In this document: positions 34,321 to 46,692 of the stretch, piece after piece
Position numbering within the stretch: the stretch's first letter is position 1
Layout: each line of letters begins with the position of its first letter
DNA from: Margaritispora aquatica
Taxonomy: Eukaryota > Ascomycota > Leotiomycetes > Helotiales > Discinellaceae
Reading direction: 5' to 3'
NCBI GenBank assembly: GCA_007644065.1
Contig: VJWN01000003.1
Location: 1,984,001-2,048,000 of the forward strand
Length of the DNA stretch: 64,000 nt
The notes under the pieces: generated by a model
Database searches by the model: none
Told to the model about the DNA's origin: nothing
The model's input: the letters and a program-made list of their open reading frames with translations, nothing else
Made by a program: the position numbers and the translations under genes

Positions 34321-36258
34321 ATGTCTGCCCCTTCAAACCTTCGAACAAGGCTGTGGACATGTTGCCAGTGCCATGAGACGCGGATTCCCATGTCTACGGG
34401 TGATTGCCCGAGTTGCAATTCTTCACGTTGCATAGACTGCGATGTTGCGATCTATTCTTCAACAGTTGCGGAAGCTGAAGAAGAACCTAAAGTCACAAGA
34501 GCTGTGGCAGAGAGCTCGCGTTCTTCACAAGCGATAAGACAAGCTCAACCAGCAGCGTCTTCTACTTCCTACTCCACAGTACCACCAATACTCGAAAGTT
34601 CTTTCAATAACTCGGAAGAATTTCGTAGAGTTGTACCTCCAAGACTGAGATCCAGGGGTGGAGATCCAGTCGACGGTGTTTTCGTCATCACACTCATTTC
34701 AGATGATCCGAATAGTTCTATATATGTCTTGGGTCCCCGCTTGCAAGCGCTTGCAAGGCTGTGGGATGATATTCTACCCGAGATAAGCTCTGCCTGTGCA
34801 AGTGAATGTAGCATATTGAGCTCGATGCATCTCTTCCGCTTTGGCCCTACTGTCCATACATCTCTACCTACCATCATCATCAATTCGAAGACACTTGTTA
34901 GTATAGAAGAAAAATTGGAGATACAAAAAGTCATAGAAACTAAAATACGGTACTGGAGACAACTGGAAAGTGAACATCATATCTATAATGCAGTATTTAC
35001 CTGCGAAATTCAATTGCTATTTAAGATAAGTCGATTAAGAAGAAGTGTGGACTCGCCACATTCTGACGAGATTCGACGTCCAATCTGCAACCCTAGAAAC
35101 ACAAGATTCAAAGAGCTTCCTCAGACCGGGGATTCAATAGGTACTATCGATTATTCTGATGAAACGGTCACTTTGGGATGCTACTTAATGTTGAACGATA
35201 GGGAGGTTGTGGCATTGACAGTCGACCATCTTCTGCCGCAAAACTGTTCTAGTAGCGCACTCACACATGTTTCGCTCCAAGATCAACGGGCTTTCTCGGT
35301 TCCTATTCTCATCAGAGAACTTTGTCGGATTCTTTACGAGACATCGCATTCCTGCGAAATCTGTGCCCCAATTAGTACAGCTGATCTCAACATGCTGAGT
35401 GAGAAGGACCTTTGGGACTATATTGAGAGGTTTTGGCCACCTGGAAGTCCACACAGGCTGACATCTTGCGACATTGAGATTGAATTAGCAGCGGCTGTCG
35501 CCGTTGCCATGGATGAGCATGAGGTAGAGAATTTGGGCCCCTTGCTCGAGCGCTCTTCCCAGCGCTATGGGACTTCGAGCCCCTTCATATGTATTCTAAA
35601 TGATATGCGAGAGATGGACTGGGCGATATACGACATCACCAACGAACGATTGCGAGGTAATCTAAGCCGTCAATCCGAGCTCTCTAGCCGCGACCCCTCT
35701 TATAGAGGATTGACCCTCGCCGACAACATAAAACCAGGTTCTTTCGTCAAATCAGTCGGCCGCACAAGTGGCTATCAGATTGGCCAAATCTCTGATACGG
35801 TAAGCGCCGTCTTTCACGAGGATTATATCACTCAAGAATGGTCTGTCATCAGAAGGCCGGAAACTAGCGTTGAAGATTGGGTCTGTGGTGGAATCGGTGT
35901 GGAAGGTGACAGTGGCGCCCTTATTGTGGACGAGTCTAGCAATAAAGTGTATGGCATGCTTTGGGGCCGAATAGGCGAGGATTCGACTACAATAACGCTT
36001 TTTACGCCCATGCGTGAATTATTAGATGATATCCGGGATACAAGGTATTGCAAGGGCGAAGGGTTGTGGGAGTGCAAGCTTGAGTTGGTCGAAGGCCAGA
36101 AAATGGTGGAAGAAGATATCTCGCGATCCGAGAGAGTCGTACCAAGTGTGCCTATCTCGCATAGACATTCTGCTTCAGAGCAGCAAAGTGAAAGCACTGG
36201 AGAATTAAGTAGTGCTTTTGCATATCTTAGTACCGGCACAGATACAACAGAGGCGTAA
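34321..36258 (+). CDS. N-terminal Cys4-type zinc-ribbon fused to chymotrypsin-like (S1-type) domain
   Basis: 645 residues from ATG 34321 (MSAPSNLRTR). Residues 12-43 carry paired cysteines: WTCCQCHET, then CPSCNSSRCIDC, typical of small fungal zinc ribbons. A Ser-rich linker follows. The second half has the landmarks of a trypsin-like fold in the right order: GTIDYSDETVTLGCYLMLND, His in ALTVDHLLP, Asp in DMREMDWAIYDI, and Ser in GIGVEGDSGALIVDE followed by KVYGMLWGR. A complete His-Asp-Ser set is therefore present, and an active intracellular serine peptidase is possible. There is no signal peptide or propeptide, so the protein should be cytosolic or nuclear. I know similar GDSG-containing orphan domains in filamentous fungi but no substrate. 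The in-frame extension back to 34102 would place a hydrophobic stretch in front, which I consider untranslated. Confidence 0.7.
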   Translation: MSAPSNLRTRLWTCCQCHETRIPMSTGDCPSCNSSRCIDCDVAIYSSTVAEAEEEPKVTRAVAESSRSSQAIRQAQPAASSTSYSTVPPILESSFNNSEEFRRVVPPRLRSRGGDPVDGVFVITLISDDPNSSIYVLGPRLQALARLWDDILPEISSACASECSILSSMHLFRFGPTVHTSLPTIIINSKTLVSIEEKLEIQKVIETKIRYWRQLESEHHIYNAVFTCEIQLLFKISRLRRSVDSPHSDEIRRPICNPRNTRFKELPQTGDSIGTIDYSDETVTLGCYLMLNDREVVALTVDHLLPQNCSSSALTHVSLQDQRAFSVPILIRELCRILYETSHSCEICAPISTADLNMLSEKDLWDYIERFWPPGSPHRLTSCDIEIELAAAVAVAMDEHEVENLGPLLERSSQRYGTSSPFICILNDMREMDWAIYDITNERLRGNLSRQSELSSRDPSYRGLTLADNIKPGSFVKSVGRTSGYQIGQISDTVSAVFHEDYITQEWSVIRRPETSVEDWVCGGIGVEGDSGALIVDESSNKVYGMLWGRIGEDSTTITLFTPMRELLDDIRDTRYCKGEGLWECKLELVEGQKMVEEDISRSERVVPSVPISHRHSASEQQSESTGELSSAFAYLSTGTDTTEA

Positions 36259-37403
36259 TTTCCAACGTCATTCGGGGGACTTCTATTGAGATTGGGCACT
36301 GTGCTTGGTTTTCGTTTTCTCAAGTTATGGAGGTTAATTGTTCGGAAACAGAATAAAAGGCCTCAGTGGTGCAAGCGAACAGCCAAATAAAAGCAGATAT
36401 TCTGGCTAGACTTGCTTTGATAAACTCGTTAGTACTTTCGGCAGGTTGAGCTATGTGTATATTTTTGATAAAAAAACAACAGTGTTAGGTCTCATATAAT
36501 TCAAAAAGCGTTATAAATCTCGGATTTATATAGTATTAGCTAATAAGTTATCGGGATTCATCTATTTAGACTAAAACTTATACTTTTATAAGCTATAGAC
36601 ATAATAAACTTAGGTGGAAAGTATATCTAAAAGCTTATTTATATTATATTTTTAATTGATTTTTTTTTACGTATAATCTTTTCAAATAGCTATAAAATCT
36701 ATTCTCGTTAAAATATAAAGGGACAGCAGTTAAGATTCTAAAAAAAAAATCGAAGGCATAGAGTAGGGAGATCCAAGATTTATACAATTTAGCTTATATC
36801 TATCAATATTCTTTTTAAGTTAACCAGATAATAAAGAGTATATTAACAGAATGAAAATAATCCTCTAATTATCAAGGTCTGGTATGTTGTTTATCGTTAA
36901 ATAGTGGTTAAATATCAAAGTCAGTTTTATATAAAGTATTAGTTTTGATATAAAAAAGCCAAATCCCTGTGACTTATATTGTTGCCTACTCTACTCGGAC
37001 GAGATCTTTGTTTAAGGACTTCACCTTTTCTACAGAAACAGACCATGAATACTTCTAAAGTATACACACATTCGCACTCTCGCAACTGAACTTCATCTTG
37101 GAAAATTTGGAATAGACTTCATGCATTCGATGTACTTTAAAATGTCATTATTGACGTACTGTCCGGGAATATAATTCTCGAAAATTTCGAAGAAGGCCCC
37201 TTCCGAACTGATGTCATGCACTTCCGTCTCCATCCACTACTACAGCCGAATCTCCGCACACCATCACTTCAACGTCTTCACTACATAGAAAATGCCACCT
37301 ATATATGAAGCGCCCTAGATCTGCTAATTCAACCAACCGCTTTTCCTGAAGAACGCTTTCTCAGCAACGTACGTACAGTCAGTCAGTCAGTCAAGTATTG
37401 AAC
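36259..37403. other. intergenic stretch with AT-rich island
   Basis: About 36,450-36,970 is very AT-rich with abundant TpA and no open frame, resembling a mutated, decayed repeat. A TATA-like atatatga at 37301-37308 and a (tcag) run at 37379-37392 lie in front of the next gene. Confidence 0.55.
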
Positions 37404-37832
37404 ATGGCAATGCCTACCCTGCCACCAACGAAAACCGATACAGACTGCGAGTCTACCTTTATCGGACATCCTCGTGGGTTACTCCTCGCAGAACTCAAAG
37501 AAAAACTCGATTCTCTCAAGGCTCCGTATCCCGCAGACGAAAGATACGTAGTTATCCAAGCACCAAAGCCAGAGCCGCCACCAGATGAAGAAGAATTGAA
37601 GCGCCAGAAGAGAAGGAAGACTATCTGTGGAATTCTGTTGATAGTCATCTGGTCCCTGTTTGCGGTTTCGATGGTTGGGATTATCTTTATTTTTGTTAAG
37701 ATACAGAAGATAAAAGCTAAGGATGCTATTCGGGCGGCTTCGAGAGAAAATAGTGTGGGGGCTTGGATGAATTCGACTTGTTATTGCTACTCCAAGTTGG
37801 TTAAGGACAACTATGGTAGGACTACCTCCTGA
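37404..37832 (+). CDS. small single-pass membrane protein, unknown
   Basis: One exon encodes 142 residues from ATG 37404 (MAMPTLPPTK). An acidic and Pro-rich N-terminal part (VVIQAPKPEPPPDEEE) is followed by a strongly basic KRQKRRK and one membrane helix of about 25 residues (ICGILLIVIWSLFAVSMVGI and following). A short tail with three Cys (STCYCYSK) then follows. The positive-inside rule puts the long N-terminal region in the cytosol. There is no signal peptide and no family is recognised. It is not alignable with the other 142-residue membrane protein at 6036-6585. Confidence 0.55.
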   Translation: MAMPTLPPTKTDTDCESTFIGHPRGLLLAELKEKLDSLKAPYPADERYVVIQAPKPEPPPDEEELKRQKRRKTICGILLIVIWSLFAVSMVGIIFIFVKIQKIKAKDAIRAASRENSVGAWMNSTCYCYSKLVKDNYGRTTS

Positions 37833-39007
37833 TGGTTATTACGGCTGTAGAGATATGAGGTCGAGAGAGCGTGACGGGGCAGGCACTCTGGAGATAGAAT
37901 AAATTGTTGCACATCGAGGCTTTGGCATGGTTTGATGGTACTTGCAGTCGCAGTCGTGTTCCTGCCTCGTTTGTTGCATGTGTAGCGCTGAACGTGAGAT
38001 GTCTGCAAATTCAAGCTTTCTGCAGTTCTGCTTGTCTTCAACAGTGTATCCAAAATTCTCAATTGTCCAGTAATCCAAAGATTCTCAATCTCCCAATTCC
38101 TCTCACACAATACACAAAGAAACAATGCCAGGTAGCCCTGCGAGAGAGCAGCCGAGGGCTAATAAGCCAGAGACAATCACTTCCACGAAGATGTCTTGGG
38201 AGCAGTGGGTTTCGGATATCCTCCTTGTAAGTACATCATTGCATGTGATGTCGTACTGTCGGACAAGAAAGCCGTGTTGTGTACAGTCTTGTGACTTGAT
38301 CTAAAATGCTTTATGAATTTTTGAGATGAGTTCAACACAGGATATGTCCATTTCTCTCATTTTTTCCCCAGTTGCATGATTTCAACTAACAGTAATTTAG
38401 TTTATAGATCTCCTAGGATCGGTCACAGCTCTGGTATTTTTTCTTATATATTTATGTTTTATAGAAAATGACCATTCGGCCGAATTTCTCGAATTTCGGA
38501 GATCTGGCTCTCTAATGGCCAAGACTATAGACTGTCTCCTGCCTTGGTTTTTGTCCCAGGTTGTGGTTTTTGGCGAGTTGGCTCAGAGAGTCATGGAATG
38601 TCGCGAGACACCCGTCTCATATATCAACAACCCCGCCTTCGAAGAGCATTAGCGCAAGACAAAATTGCGCCTAAGAATTTCGATTTTACTTCGTCTTGCC
38701 TCTTTCGGTCTTTTTATGTTGAGCCCATGGAACTTTAGTTTTTTTGCTCTCCCAAAGGGTAAGTAATAGTTTAAATAAATCGCATTGTATGTACTCTAAA
38801 TGAGACTAACTGTCTATAGAAATTGAGTGTCCTGTTTGCTCTGTCTGTCCGGTCTGCCCCATCTGCGAAATCCGAACCCAGGTCGAGTTCATATGTCCGA
38901 CCACCCTTCTAAAAGATGCACCAACTAAGACAACTTTGACCTGAGCACCATGTCTATCTCGCTTAATTTCACCACCAAATCATCACCATCCTCATCATCA
39001 GCAAACC
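37833..39007. other. gene-free stretch
   Basis: No supported coding region, repeat or RNA gene. Confidence 0.5.
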
Positions 39008-41475
39008 TCATTCACCAACAAGTCCACTCTCCCTCTTCAATCCATCGCCACCACCAAATATACTCCTCGGCGCACTCAGCTCTTCAATAAAAATCACCTC
39101 GACGTTATCATCACCATCATTGGTATCATCGTCAATCTCAATAATCACCGGCATTTCTGTGGAAGATCCAGCACGAGACACAGGTCGACTTCTGATAACG
39201 GATTCGGTGCGGGACTTCTGTGTCTCTAGACTAAGATCTAAGAGCATTGCTGAATTCGGAGGAGTTGATGCGATGTCCACTTCATTCTCCTGGAAGTTAG
39301 AATTTTTTGAGCTGGGACTTAAAGGTGCTGATTTATGAGCTGCCTGAGGTGTTTCGTTTCCACGGATAGAATCAGCTGGGGACGGGCTCAAAACGTTGTT
39401 TAGGACAGAAGATGCCGCAGTGTTTGCTGGATTTTGCTGATCAAGAAGATCCTTCTTAGTAGGACACGGCAGGACTGATGGAACTTCAGGCAATCGAATG
39501 TCATTCTCCTGGCGATCGTCTGCACCTAGAGTTGAGGATTGCGTTGGCTCTCGAAGAGGAGACGCATTGATCCTTGTATTGCCTTCTTGAGCTGGAGATC
39601 TTGAAGCAGCACTTGGACTTGGGATGTTGTTCCTCCCGTCGCTCACAGGACTTGGAGTAATATTGCGTGGAGCACTGCCTTCATCTTCATCTTCGTCTTC
39701 GTCCTCGGTATCGAACGTCATGTCACAGAAGTTTCCTTCGAACGTATATCTAGCTCGCTTAGCAGTCGTACGACTTTCGTCGATCTCAATGTCGCTGACA
39801 TTGTCTTCCTGTTCCTTAGTTAGCAATGATGAAATATGTAGATCTCAGAAGTACTAACCTCTTTGATCTCATCTTCGAGATCTATAACTAAAGGTCGCTC
39901 TCTTGCTGTCGTTGCGGTGGCTTTATCCTTTCCATTTAGTGGAGAATCATCGGGTAAGTTTTCAAGCTCCCTGCTGGCCTCCTTCCTGGCCTAATAAAGT
40001 TGTTAGTCCATTTTGCAATTCAAAGTTTCACACGAAAATGGAAGGGTGCTCTCTTACCCGCTCCTCAGCAGCAAGGCGTCTCATAACGAAAGCATTCAAG
40101 ATATTGCTTCTAGGTGGTCTCAAACCTGATGCTTCACCTGAAACTTCTGGTTCTGGCTTTGGATTTTGAAGGGGACTTGAGGTAGAAGGCTGTCGGACGA
40201 ACAGGTCGTCATCTTCATTCTCTTGATCATCGTGACAACGTTTGGGGTGCCTCTTATTCTTCTTGTGATCGCGTATTCTATGTTTATTCTTCTTTCTTTT
40301 GTTTCGCTTAGATTTTCTGTTTTCATTGTCGTCATCGTCGTCATCGTCACTGTCATCGACGCCGTTTTGGTCTCTCCTTTCTCGAGATCGACCTCTGTGA
40401 TGACTTCGTCGTTGGCGCGCACCACGTCTATCGTCATCTGATCCATCGTCATCGTCTGAATCGTCCGAGTCACTGCCATAAAGAGTAGCCATACGACGCA
40501 GATTTCGCTTGAGGAGGCGTCCCTTGAATTTATCTACCCTGAGAGGTGGATTATTTCTCCAGGCGTCGGTACGATATGCGTTGTCGCTGCCTCTCTTCAG
40601 ATCCGCGTTTGCCTCTGCCATAGAAGCACGGTGAATGCGGTAGCCTTGGGCGTAAAACGCTGATTCGATTAGTCGTTCATACCTCTCTCGTTGATGGGTG
40701 AAATTATCAAGCGAAGCGAAGACTCCATTGAGGAACTGTATAGCAATGACCAAGGGTTCTCGACCATCTTGCTTCCATAAGTTCATATCTATATGATCGG
40801 CGGATAAAGGTATGTTGGTATTTGGATACCATGGTCCAGGAATCGCTTGCAGATTCGTTAAGTAAACTGGGTAGTCAATGGCGTTGATTCGAGTGTCTTG
40901 AACACTATGAACAACATTCACATTTGGTCCTAGAAAGCCTTCATGCGCTCGACCTTGTGGATAAAGGTCGACAGAATTGCGATTCAGCCAGTGACGTAGT
41001 AGCGTCAGGCGACGGAATTTGCGCGCAGCCATTGCTCTTCCACGAATCCAGGTGCCTTCAGGACTTAGTAAGTGATAGTATCTCCGTTCGTGATGAGGAT
41101 CCCATGTGATCATGTCAATCTTTCGCAAGCCGACATGGAAGTTGCAGAATCGTGTTCCTATATTGTCCATCGCATAGTCAATGTGATGGCCACTGCAGCG
41201 GCGATTATTGAAACAAGGGTTCTTATTGCAAGGTCGAAATGTGTACCACACATCCTTGATATTGCCTTGGACATCACGAAGTAGCCCAGCATGAAGCCAT
41301 CTAGTTTTGCCAACATTAGTAACTTTAAACTCACAGGCGAATGTCGCTTTACTTACTTCATATTTCCTCTTCTGCCTACTCGACCGCCTTGAACTCTATT
41401 AGAACCTGCCGCTGGTGTCCTGCGGCTGGACAGACCTTTTCCACGCCTTTGTTGGTGTTTACGGACTCTCGGCAT
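39008..41475 (-). CDS. nuclear-type charged protein with Cys-rich N-terminus and SUMO-interaction-like motifs
   Basis: Four exons on the minus strand, 41475-41357, 41300-40058, 39990-39859 and 39808-39008, give 764 residues. All three introns have clean donors (GTAAGT, GTAAGA, GTTAGT) and CTAAT/CTAAC branches, and frame is kept. The N-terminus is basic. Residues about 55-95 contain a Cys/His cluster (CNKNPCFNNRRCSGHH, then FCNFH) that may bind zinc. Residues 100-300 are Arg- and aromatic-rich and look ordered. A highly charged block follows with Asp runs, an RRSHHRGRSRERR stretch and Lys-rich NLS-like segments. Three hydrophobic-acidic motifs, PLVIDLEDE, MPVIIEIDDD and VEVIFIEEL, resemble SUMO-interacting motifs. 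The rest is Ser/Pro-rich and disordered. A nuclear, chromatin- or RNA-linked role is inferred only from composition. No family name is assigned. Confidence 0.75.
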
Positions 41476-43008
41476 CTTGAACGAGATCCCAAACTCAAGA
41501 TAGGCTATCGATGCATGTTCAAGTGGTTGGTAACGAATTGCAAGTGTCGAAGCTTAAGTGCTAGCAGTCGTAAAAAGTGAAAATAGATGACTGAGAATGG
41601 TGAGATTGTTGACGGTGGTTGAAGATTAAACTGGCGGGAAGCTGAATATGGAGAGATGAAAGTGGGAATTTGACAACCTAAGCAAAGATTAGCAAGGAAG
41701 TTAATCGATGACGAGAACTTGAGTACTGAAGATCTACAGTGTTGAGAGAAATGAAATGATTGGAGAAAAGTGAAGTGAGAAGTGTTGACAGTGAGGAGAG
41801 GTCGAAGCGATAGGGAAGCCAAAGCAATGTCAACGATGAGAACCTCAAACAAATGATGGCCCGTCTGTGCTCTGCTCGGATAGGCAATAGCAGGTCGAAG
41901 TTTCAAAGCAAGAATTTATATGCAGAAAAATGAAGATGAAGGTGAAGGAAAAGCCGAAAGGGATGAAGCGTATAACGTAGCTTTCCAGAAGTAGAATCAA
42001 CCGTACCTCTGAATCAAGACTCATATGCTGCCAACCATCTCAAGTTTGCAGCCTTGATAACTTAGCAGAAGCTAAGCAAAGCGTGATTAATAAGAGGTAC
42101 AAGCTCTTCCTTCGAATGTGGTGCGAGGCTTGCTTTGCTTCAAATGGTGAAGATGGCGAATGTGTGGATAAATGCAAGATAGATGGCGGTGGATAGATTG
42201 TAAATCAAGCAGAAAAAAGACGTGAAGTTGATATTGTATGAAAGCATAAAGGACTTGAAGTTATGACGAAGTTTGTTGCTCTTGATCGAAGTTATGGTTG
42301 AGAAGGCGTTGTGTGTTGAAGGGCAAGGAGACGAATACAGAGTGTGTCGAATCAGGCTTTTCTAAATGCGGTAGGTATAGAAAGCGACGTAAGCATAGAA
42401 AGCGGCTCGATTTGTGATAGAGGCTGTTGATCTTGAATGAAGTTGTTGTTACAAAGTAGTTGTGTGTTGAAGAAATGTAGTGACCAGAGGAGCTAGTGAG
42501 CCAAAGCTTGTGAAGTGTGGCATAGAGCTCAATAAGAAAGAAAAAAAACGATTAGATTGGAACTCAAAAAGCCTGTTAATCTTTGAGCTTGTATAAATCC
42601 GATGAAGTCGACTTCTCACTGCGATTGCTGAAAGTGAAAGCGTTGAGGCTAATTGAGAGCCTCGCTTAGAAACTCCCACCCCCTTTTTTGATTAGGGTGA
42701 ACCGAAGCGAGCCCAAGATGAACGGCCTTGAAGGACAATCACACGCTCACCCCAGCAGAGGTAGCCCTATCATTAAAAGGAAATCATGCTGTTAGTCACT
42801 TATTCTATTACTAGGATTTTTATGATCGCCTTACTTGAGAACTTGTCCAGACGCGATTTCTTTCTCGGAAATTTTAATACCATTTGTTCATAACTTAAAG
42901 CTGAGTCAAAACGTGCCTATTCAGCGCTAAACAAAATTCCACCCATGTATTAAGTACATATCCAATAGGCCTAGTATACTACAAAATTTGATACACACAA
43001 AACGAACT
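41476..43008. other. gene-free stretch
   Basis: The 1.5 kb lies upstream of the minus-strand gene at 41475 and downstream of the one at 43009. Purine-rich on the plus strand (many gaag and gatg words). No coding region is supported. Confidence 0.5.
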
Positions 43009-45712
43009 CTAGAAATCGCCAGCGCCCCTCACTCTTCTGATAGCGCCCATGAAACCCTTTGCCCAGCTGAACCTCCCAGGATCAACACCAATAACATCAC
43101 TCGCCTGCTTGCCTTCCTCATCTCTCCAGACACCGTCTTCTTTGCTCACTTCGCCATATATATGCGTATTCTGGTTCCTCCTCAGACCATCGATCCACGC
43201 CCTACACACCAACGCACTATCGAACACGACATTGATCTCCTGGCTGTGAAACCAAGATTGTGTGTCTTGGTTGCCATTTCCTTGGATGCCGATATGCTCG
43301 TCGACGATCATGACTTTAATGTGGCAGTCGCGCTTCTTCTTTTTCGCGACGATGGGGTAGGTTTGGTCTTTGCCGACGTAGAAGAAGTAATTGAGGCGTT
43401 TCTTGGCTTCTGTTGAGAGCGAAGTGTACATTTTGTGGGCAATCATTTCGTTGGTTCCGCCTTGTCCTGGAAGGAGTTCACCCTGTGCCTGTTAATTATG
43501 TTCGCGAAATTTTTGAAACCAACTTACTGTGTCATTGTAGCCCAGGCATATGTAGCAGTACACATCAATTCCACGCTCGCAGGCTTCAATGATTGCTGGT
43601 ACCAGAGGTTCTGCATTCAGTGTTGGCGACTGAATGAAGACATTTTTCTCTGCGTTTCTTAGAGCCGACAGCCATGCCTCGTTCTGAGGGTTGTAGACAG
43701 AGTGAGTATTTGGTGGACCGTGAGGCTCGCGACACACCATTGCAATTGGAAAAGGCTCATGAACTGGATGGGGAATGTAAGGCGTCATTTCATCCCCTTC
43801 CCTACACTCTGGTGCATTGCCTGTGAAACCGACATTTCTGGTGTGGTTGAGGTGCCGGGTTACTGCTTCAACACGAGTCTCTCCGTTCTTTGGAGAGACA
43901 GCCGTCTGTACTCTTGCCACTTCCCCAGCAATGTCATCATCGTAATGTGGATTATCTGTCGTATGCTCAGACAGGAGATGGTTTGCAGGTGATGGATGTT
44001 GGATTTGTGACGCAGGAAGCGTTTGTTCACCAACGCTTAGAAAATTATCCGTCTTTGGGTCTGGGCCATTGACGCCGTTCATGCGCGTGTTGCCATTTGG
44101 TGCAACCCCATTAGCTGGATTCGGTCCTGTAGGACCATTGCTAGACTCGGCTGATTTGGTGTCACCTCTTCGAGTATGTATTATATGCTCAACATCACCA
44201 GTCGTTGCTGCTACTCTCGCATTTTCCGACAGGATCTCATGTTTATGCATATCCTTTTCTTTGAAGCCAGGACCGCCGTTAGCACCTCCATTCAACTTGC
44301 CCTGCTCAATACCTTGAGTGACCTGCTCAACCCCATTATGCGGATGTACTGATCCATTGATTGGATGTGTAACACTGTCGGTTGTGCTTGGTCCAGTCAG
44401 AATATCTGCACGATTGATATCGCTTGTATCGTTGGCGATGCCTTCTGGAATAATTCCGGGCTGGTTGACAGCTCGAGGTTCATATGCGTACGCTTTCTTG
44501 CCATTCAAACTATTTGGAAGAGATAACGATCTTGTAGAGTTGCTCTGCGCAAACATCGAATCGTGGTTTTTGTTTCCAAAGGATCCAAGTCCTCCCAGGA
44601 CAGCAGGTGAATTATGACTTGGTAACGGCGGTTCCAATTTCTTGCTCCAGGAAATTAGTGCCATGTCGTAGAAAGAATCAACTATGGGTCCTTCTAAATG
44701 TGTCATCATCTCCATATTATCGTTATCTTGGATGTTGTTTGATTGTACGACTGCATATTTCCTGTATGGTTTAAAGCATTAGCTTGGCTGCAACAAATAT
44801 TCCTATTCGTTACCTCTACTCGCAAAAAATATATATTTGAGTAGCCTGCTGTGAGGCATTGCCAAAACTTCGAAAACTACGAGAAATGAAAAAACACAGA
44901 ACTAACCTGTCAACAACCATGTACTTGCAGTGAAATGTTCCAAGCATAGGCTTATGATAATTCATGATCTGTAAATCAATGTTCGGAATATCTTCCAGTG
45001 CTGGAATCGCAACGGCTTTGCCCATATATTCCTTCTCTTGCACGAGATAGTGGTTCTCCAAAAGTTGCTTCGGGCTTCCTCGGTCGTACTCTAACTTGAA
45101 GACTATTCTCTCTCCTCGCTCTCCAGCTCGTCGCGAAAGCTCTTTCATTGCATTGGTCACATATTTCGATGCGACTGAATTCTGCCAGTAATTTGTCGCA
45201 AGTATTACTTCTTTCTCGGCTCTTACAATAAGATTACTCATGTGTCGCATAATATCAGGAACACTAGTAGTACTGTTAGTATATATACTGCCAATAATTT
45301 AATTACCACTTACACAGAAATTACAGTCAGAGGTATAGTTCCGCAACTTCCCATTAAGCTCGGGCTAACCATACAGCCAGACACACTCTTATCTATCGTA
45401 CATAACGCATCATGATATATCTGCAGAGTGAGTCTCAGCTAGCTCAGTTCTGGACAGTGCACTAACCTTCAAAAACAGCTCGCTCGGCCTTGTTGGTCCC
45501 CAGTTACCACATTCGAAAGCTCGTTGCAGGTCCTCTGGTGTATGTGCACTCCGATGAGCAATTGCTGCTGATTTGCTATCTTTTTCTCCCCCTTCTTGCC
45601 CACCAAAGAGCTGTTTCCAAGCATCTGCTGGAGCCATTGTAGGATCTTGCGCCAGGAGAGCCGAGACGCTCTCCTTACTCGTGCACAGCTTGTAGACTTT
45701 GTCTGAAATCAT
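43009..45712 (-). CDS. phospholipase D superfamily protein with two HKD motifs
   Basis: Five exons on the minus strand (45712-45467, 45420-45314, 45263-44907, 44761-43528, 43482-43009) give about 805 residues. The joins reconstruct family-like sequence, for example VVDR then KYAVVQSNNIQDNDN across a 145-nt intron. The first HKD motif is H229-x-K231-x4-D236 (FHCKYMVVD) and the second is H702-x-K704-x4-D709 (CHIKVMIVD), each followed by an Asn-containing GN/SNN segment. The catalytic pair is therefore complete. Between them lies a Pro/Gly/Asn-rich, probably disordered stretch of about 200 residues. The layout suits a cardiolipin-synthase-like or fungal PLD/nuclease-type phosphodiesterase acting on phospholipids. 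PX and PH domains of classical PLD are absent. The last intron has two possible acceptors 6 nt apart (43483 or 43489), which would add two residues. Confidence 0.82.
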
Positions 45713-46692
45713 TGTGCCTTTGCTTTCAGCTGGCGTCTCGTGAATGAGGCGCTTTCGGGCTTCACTTGAATTCCGGCGAATGACTTTGGTTTAGTTGAAT
45801 GTATCTAAATGTAGTGGAACTTTCTGTCTTTCTTTTACAAATAGTTGGAATGGTGCTTGAACAATACAATTAAACAAAGATGAAGACAGGAAAGAAATGA
45901 AATAGGATCATCTGGTAGCCCAGCCCCCATATATCAACGGCATCGGCATTCGGCCGCGAATAGACGTACGCAGCAGACATAATTTGCCAACTCGATGCAG
46001 TCTTGCGTTGCCTCTCTCCAAGCTAGGAGGGGTTGAAGATCGACTATGACGGTTCATTGCAGGGGCTATGGCCAAGCTTTTGCCAAGCGTGTCGGACCCT
46101 TTGGGGTTTCCTTGGCATCACCCCAACATACGATAGAAATCCCTGGGATTCATGGAAAGAGGAGTTGAGGAAGCAAGTTTAGCCTTATAACAGACTTGGT
46201 ACCTTGGGAGTTGGTTGCACTTGCATGTTGTGGTGGTCCGGGAATTGTCTCAGACAAACAACGTGGGTACTTCAAGTTCAGATGAACTTTGTGACTCTAA
46301 TCCACTACTGTAGGTCGAGTGAACCAGTCTCTTCACTATTTTGAAGCAGTAAGTTTACGCAGAATTACGAAGATAAAAGACTGTTTGTTTAGCAATCAAC
46401 GAAGTCTGTTTATATTGACAAGTGTTCGATTTAAGGGAGAACAGGACACGGAGCTGTGTGAAGTCTTGACTCGGGACTTTGTGGTGACGTCATTTTACCA
46501 AAGATCAGATAACATCAACAGCTGGAGATTTTGAACCGGAACTCACTGGGTATAGTCACGTGAATGAGGGGTCGATGATCCGGCCCCACTTCAACCTCGA
46601 CGACGAGGCTGTCTAACACTCAACGATCAATTCAAAATCTATAACACTTGTGTACAATCCTCAAAATTACACAGGACAGTCAAACTGCAACT
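45713..46692. other. divergent promoter region between the PLD and GMF1 genes
   Basis: No coding feature. Both neighbours start outward from this 980-bp stretch. It contains some GC-rich words around 46,000-46,150 but no recognised element. Confidence 0.5.
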
